A stretch of 64,000 nucleotides of DNA from Rotaria socialis (lineage: Eukaryota; Rotifera; Eurotatoria; Philodinida; Philodinidae). The stretch lies in NCBI GenBank assembly GCA_905331475.1, contig CAJNYU010001076.1:1-64000 (forward strand). The letters are read 5' to 3'. The notes under the pieces were generated by a model. That model was not told the origin of the DNA. It made no database searches and was given only the letters and a program-made list of their open reading frames with translations. Of this stretch, positions 62,906 through 64,000 are shown piece after piece (the stretch's first letter is position 1; every line of letters begins with the position of its first letter). The translations under genes and the position numbers were made by a program.

Positions 62906-64000
62906 TAGAGCCCTGCAAACATACCCGGAACCGGAACCGGACCCAACCGGGTTCAGTTCCGGTTTCAAAAACTTGAATGTCATCGGGTACGGCTCCGGTT
63001 CCGAGTCAAAAAATTTACTTTGATCGGGTCCGGGTTCGGGTTCAAAAAGGAATATATTATATATATGTAGATAAATATTTTTGACGTTAAGTATAATCTA
63101 TATTTTATTCAAAAAGTAATGTTTAATTTTTCCATATAAAAATATTACAAAAACAACAAAAAAATCTTCCAGATTAAAATATAAAAATCTGACTAACATA
63201 ATAAATCTATTGTTCAAATAATGGTTCATCTGATTCAATACTACTATCAGTGAATTTATCACTTCATTCGAAGAATAATCACTGTCACTATTTTGTTTTG
63301 TTCGTTTAATTATTATAGATAGTAAAGAATTGTTTTTGTCATCAATAAATAAATTTTGTTCATCATTAATTGTCGATTTTTTTCTTTTTAATTGTTCCTT
63401 GTTTTTAATTGATGCATCTTCATCTATTCGTTGTAAAGAAAGAAGATTTTTTTGAAGAAACAGCAATTCATTAACTTTTTTCCCGCTTAAACTAGTTCGT
63501 CGATCTGTAACAGTGTTTTTTTGATGATGAGAATAACCTTTCAACTGTTGTGTTTGAAGTTGGTATTGCAAAAAAGTCGCGTACCATTGATGATAACATT
63601 GGAAATAATTCCGTATTTCCTTTCCAAAAAAATAGTACATCATCATCTTCACGAAGTTGTATCTCTAATGACATGTAATTATCTAATTCACTTGTTGGTG
63701 TTAAAGCTGATTTCGGAATTAATGGTACTTGATTAAAACAACGAGTTAATAAATAATTAGACGTAATTGGTTTTGATTTATCAATCATAATTAATGAATT
63801 CGTAGCTACTCCTTTAGGATCAGTGCAGGGTTGCCAGCTGCTCAGGTCCCAAATGGGGTACACGTTAGGTACAACTCAGCTGTAAATGGGGTACATTTGT
63901 GAGGTACGCAGTTTACATCTTTCACGCTGGTCATCGGCTGCGGAAATCAATTTCGAAAACTATTTTCAATCAGGAAAGGGCATTCTCAGTTTTCCGTTTT
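62906..64000 (-). mobile_element. hAT transposon, 3' end with transposase C-terminus (partial)
   Basis: One end is visible: TAGAGCCCTGCAAAC at 62906, fitting the hAT YARNG terminus and followed by subterminal repeats of ACCGGA/GGGTTC (62926-63045). On the minus strand 63825-63492 encodes the hAT dimerisation region (DDDVLFFWKGNTELFPMLSS, then FFAIPTSNTTVERLFSSS). The expected continuation DRRTSLSGKKVNELLFLQKN is found in another frame (63520-63430); the shift falls at the A7 run near 63525. The tail then runs to 63098 without clear homology. The element continues beyond the window, and coding similarity stops at 63825, where another transposon end begins. Confidence 0.82.
63826..64000. mobile_element. 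Possible end of a second hAT element nested in the first
   Basis: The transposase frame stops matching at a point where CAGGGTTGCCAGCTGCTCAG begins, which looks like a hAT terminal repeat (YARNG start). Subterminal repeats of AATGGGGTACA follow (63850-63858 and 63877-63886). The candidate 8-bp target is GATCAGTG (63818-63825). The other end is outside the window. Confidence 0.5.

Overview
The window looks like an AT-rich animal chromosome segment, most likely from a bdelloid rotifer. The sequence shows compact genes with mostly 50-60 nt GT-AG introns, animal-specific genes (a perlecan-like proteoglycan, a calcium-regulated aspartate/glutamate carrier, TBC1D25), an intron-bearing Penelope-like retroelement of the Athena kind, TGTGGG-type G-rich blocks, an F-box family fragment of a style I associate with bdelloids, and several hAT and Tc1/mariner remnants. 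The species assignment is inference.

Layout. 1-5.1 kb: 3' part of a Penelope-like element with two spliceosomal introns and a hammerhead-ribozyme motif, a BMT5-like methyltransferase gene, a 15-bp tandem repeat, and short G-rich/C-rich inverted blocks. 5.3-9.1 kb: an RRM-DUF4326 fusion gene and an F-box pseudogene broken by a non-autonomous hAT with an exact 8-bp target duplication. 9.9-12.8 kb: TBC1D25 (minus strand). 14.2-16.2 kb: a second hAT (8-bp duplication) carrying a zinc-finger ORF, then a pogo-type MITE. 18.5-21.5 kb: PP1 catalytic subunit, converging on a small unidentified gene. 24.3-24.8 kb: a minisatellite. 25.9-29.6 kb: mitochondrial aspartate/glutamate carrier (minus). 30.1-31.9 kb: methyl-end fatty acid desaturase. 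34.0-35.1 kb: unidentified gene (minus). 38.6-40.1 kb: GT61 glycosyltransferase. 43.6-53.9 kb: a mosaic perlecan-like protein with a mucin-like insert and no laminin-G region. 57.6 kb: a small membrane protein with Pro/Tyr repeats. 59.6-60.0 kb: a predicted neuropeptide precursor (minus). 61.7-64.0 kb: a decayed mariner with about 200-bp inverted repeats, then a hAT with its transposase C-terminus, apparently interrupted by another hAT end at the window edge.

The host genes do not form an evident pathway; this is ordinary mixed eukaryotic gene order. For six multi-exon genes (TBC1D25, carrier, PP1, desaturase, GT61, neuropeptide) I read exon junctions by hand, and the summed coding length is a multiple of three in each case. 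The items most worth following up are the neuropeptide precursor with (F/Y)GxL-amide peptides, the hammerhead motif in the retroelement remnant, the RRM-DUF4326 fusion, and the perlecan variant without laminin-G domains.
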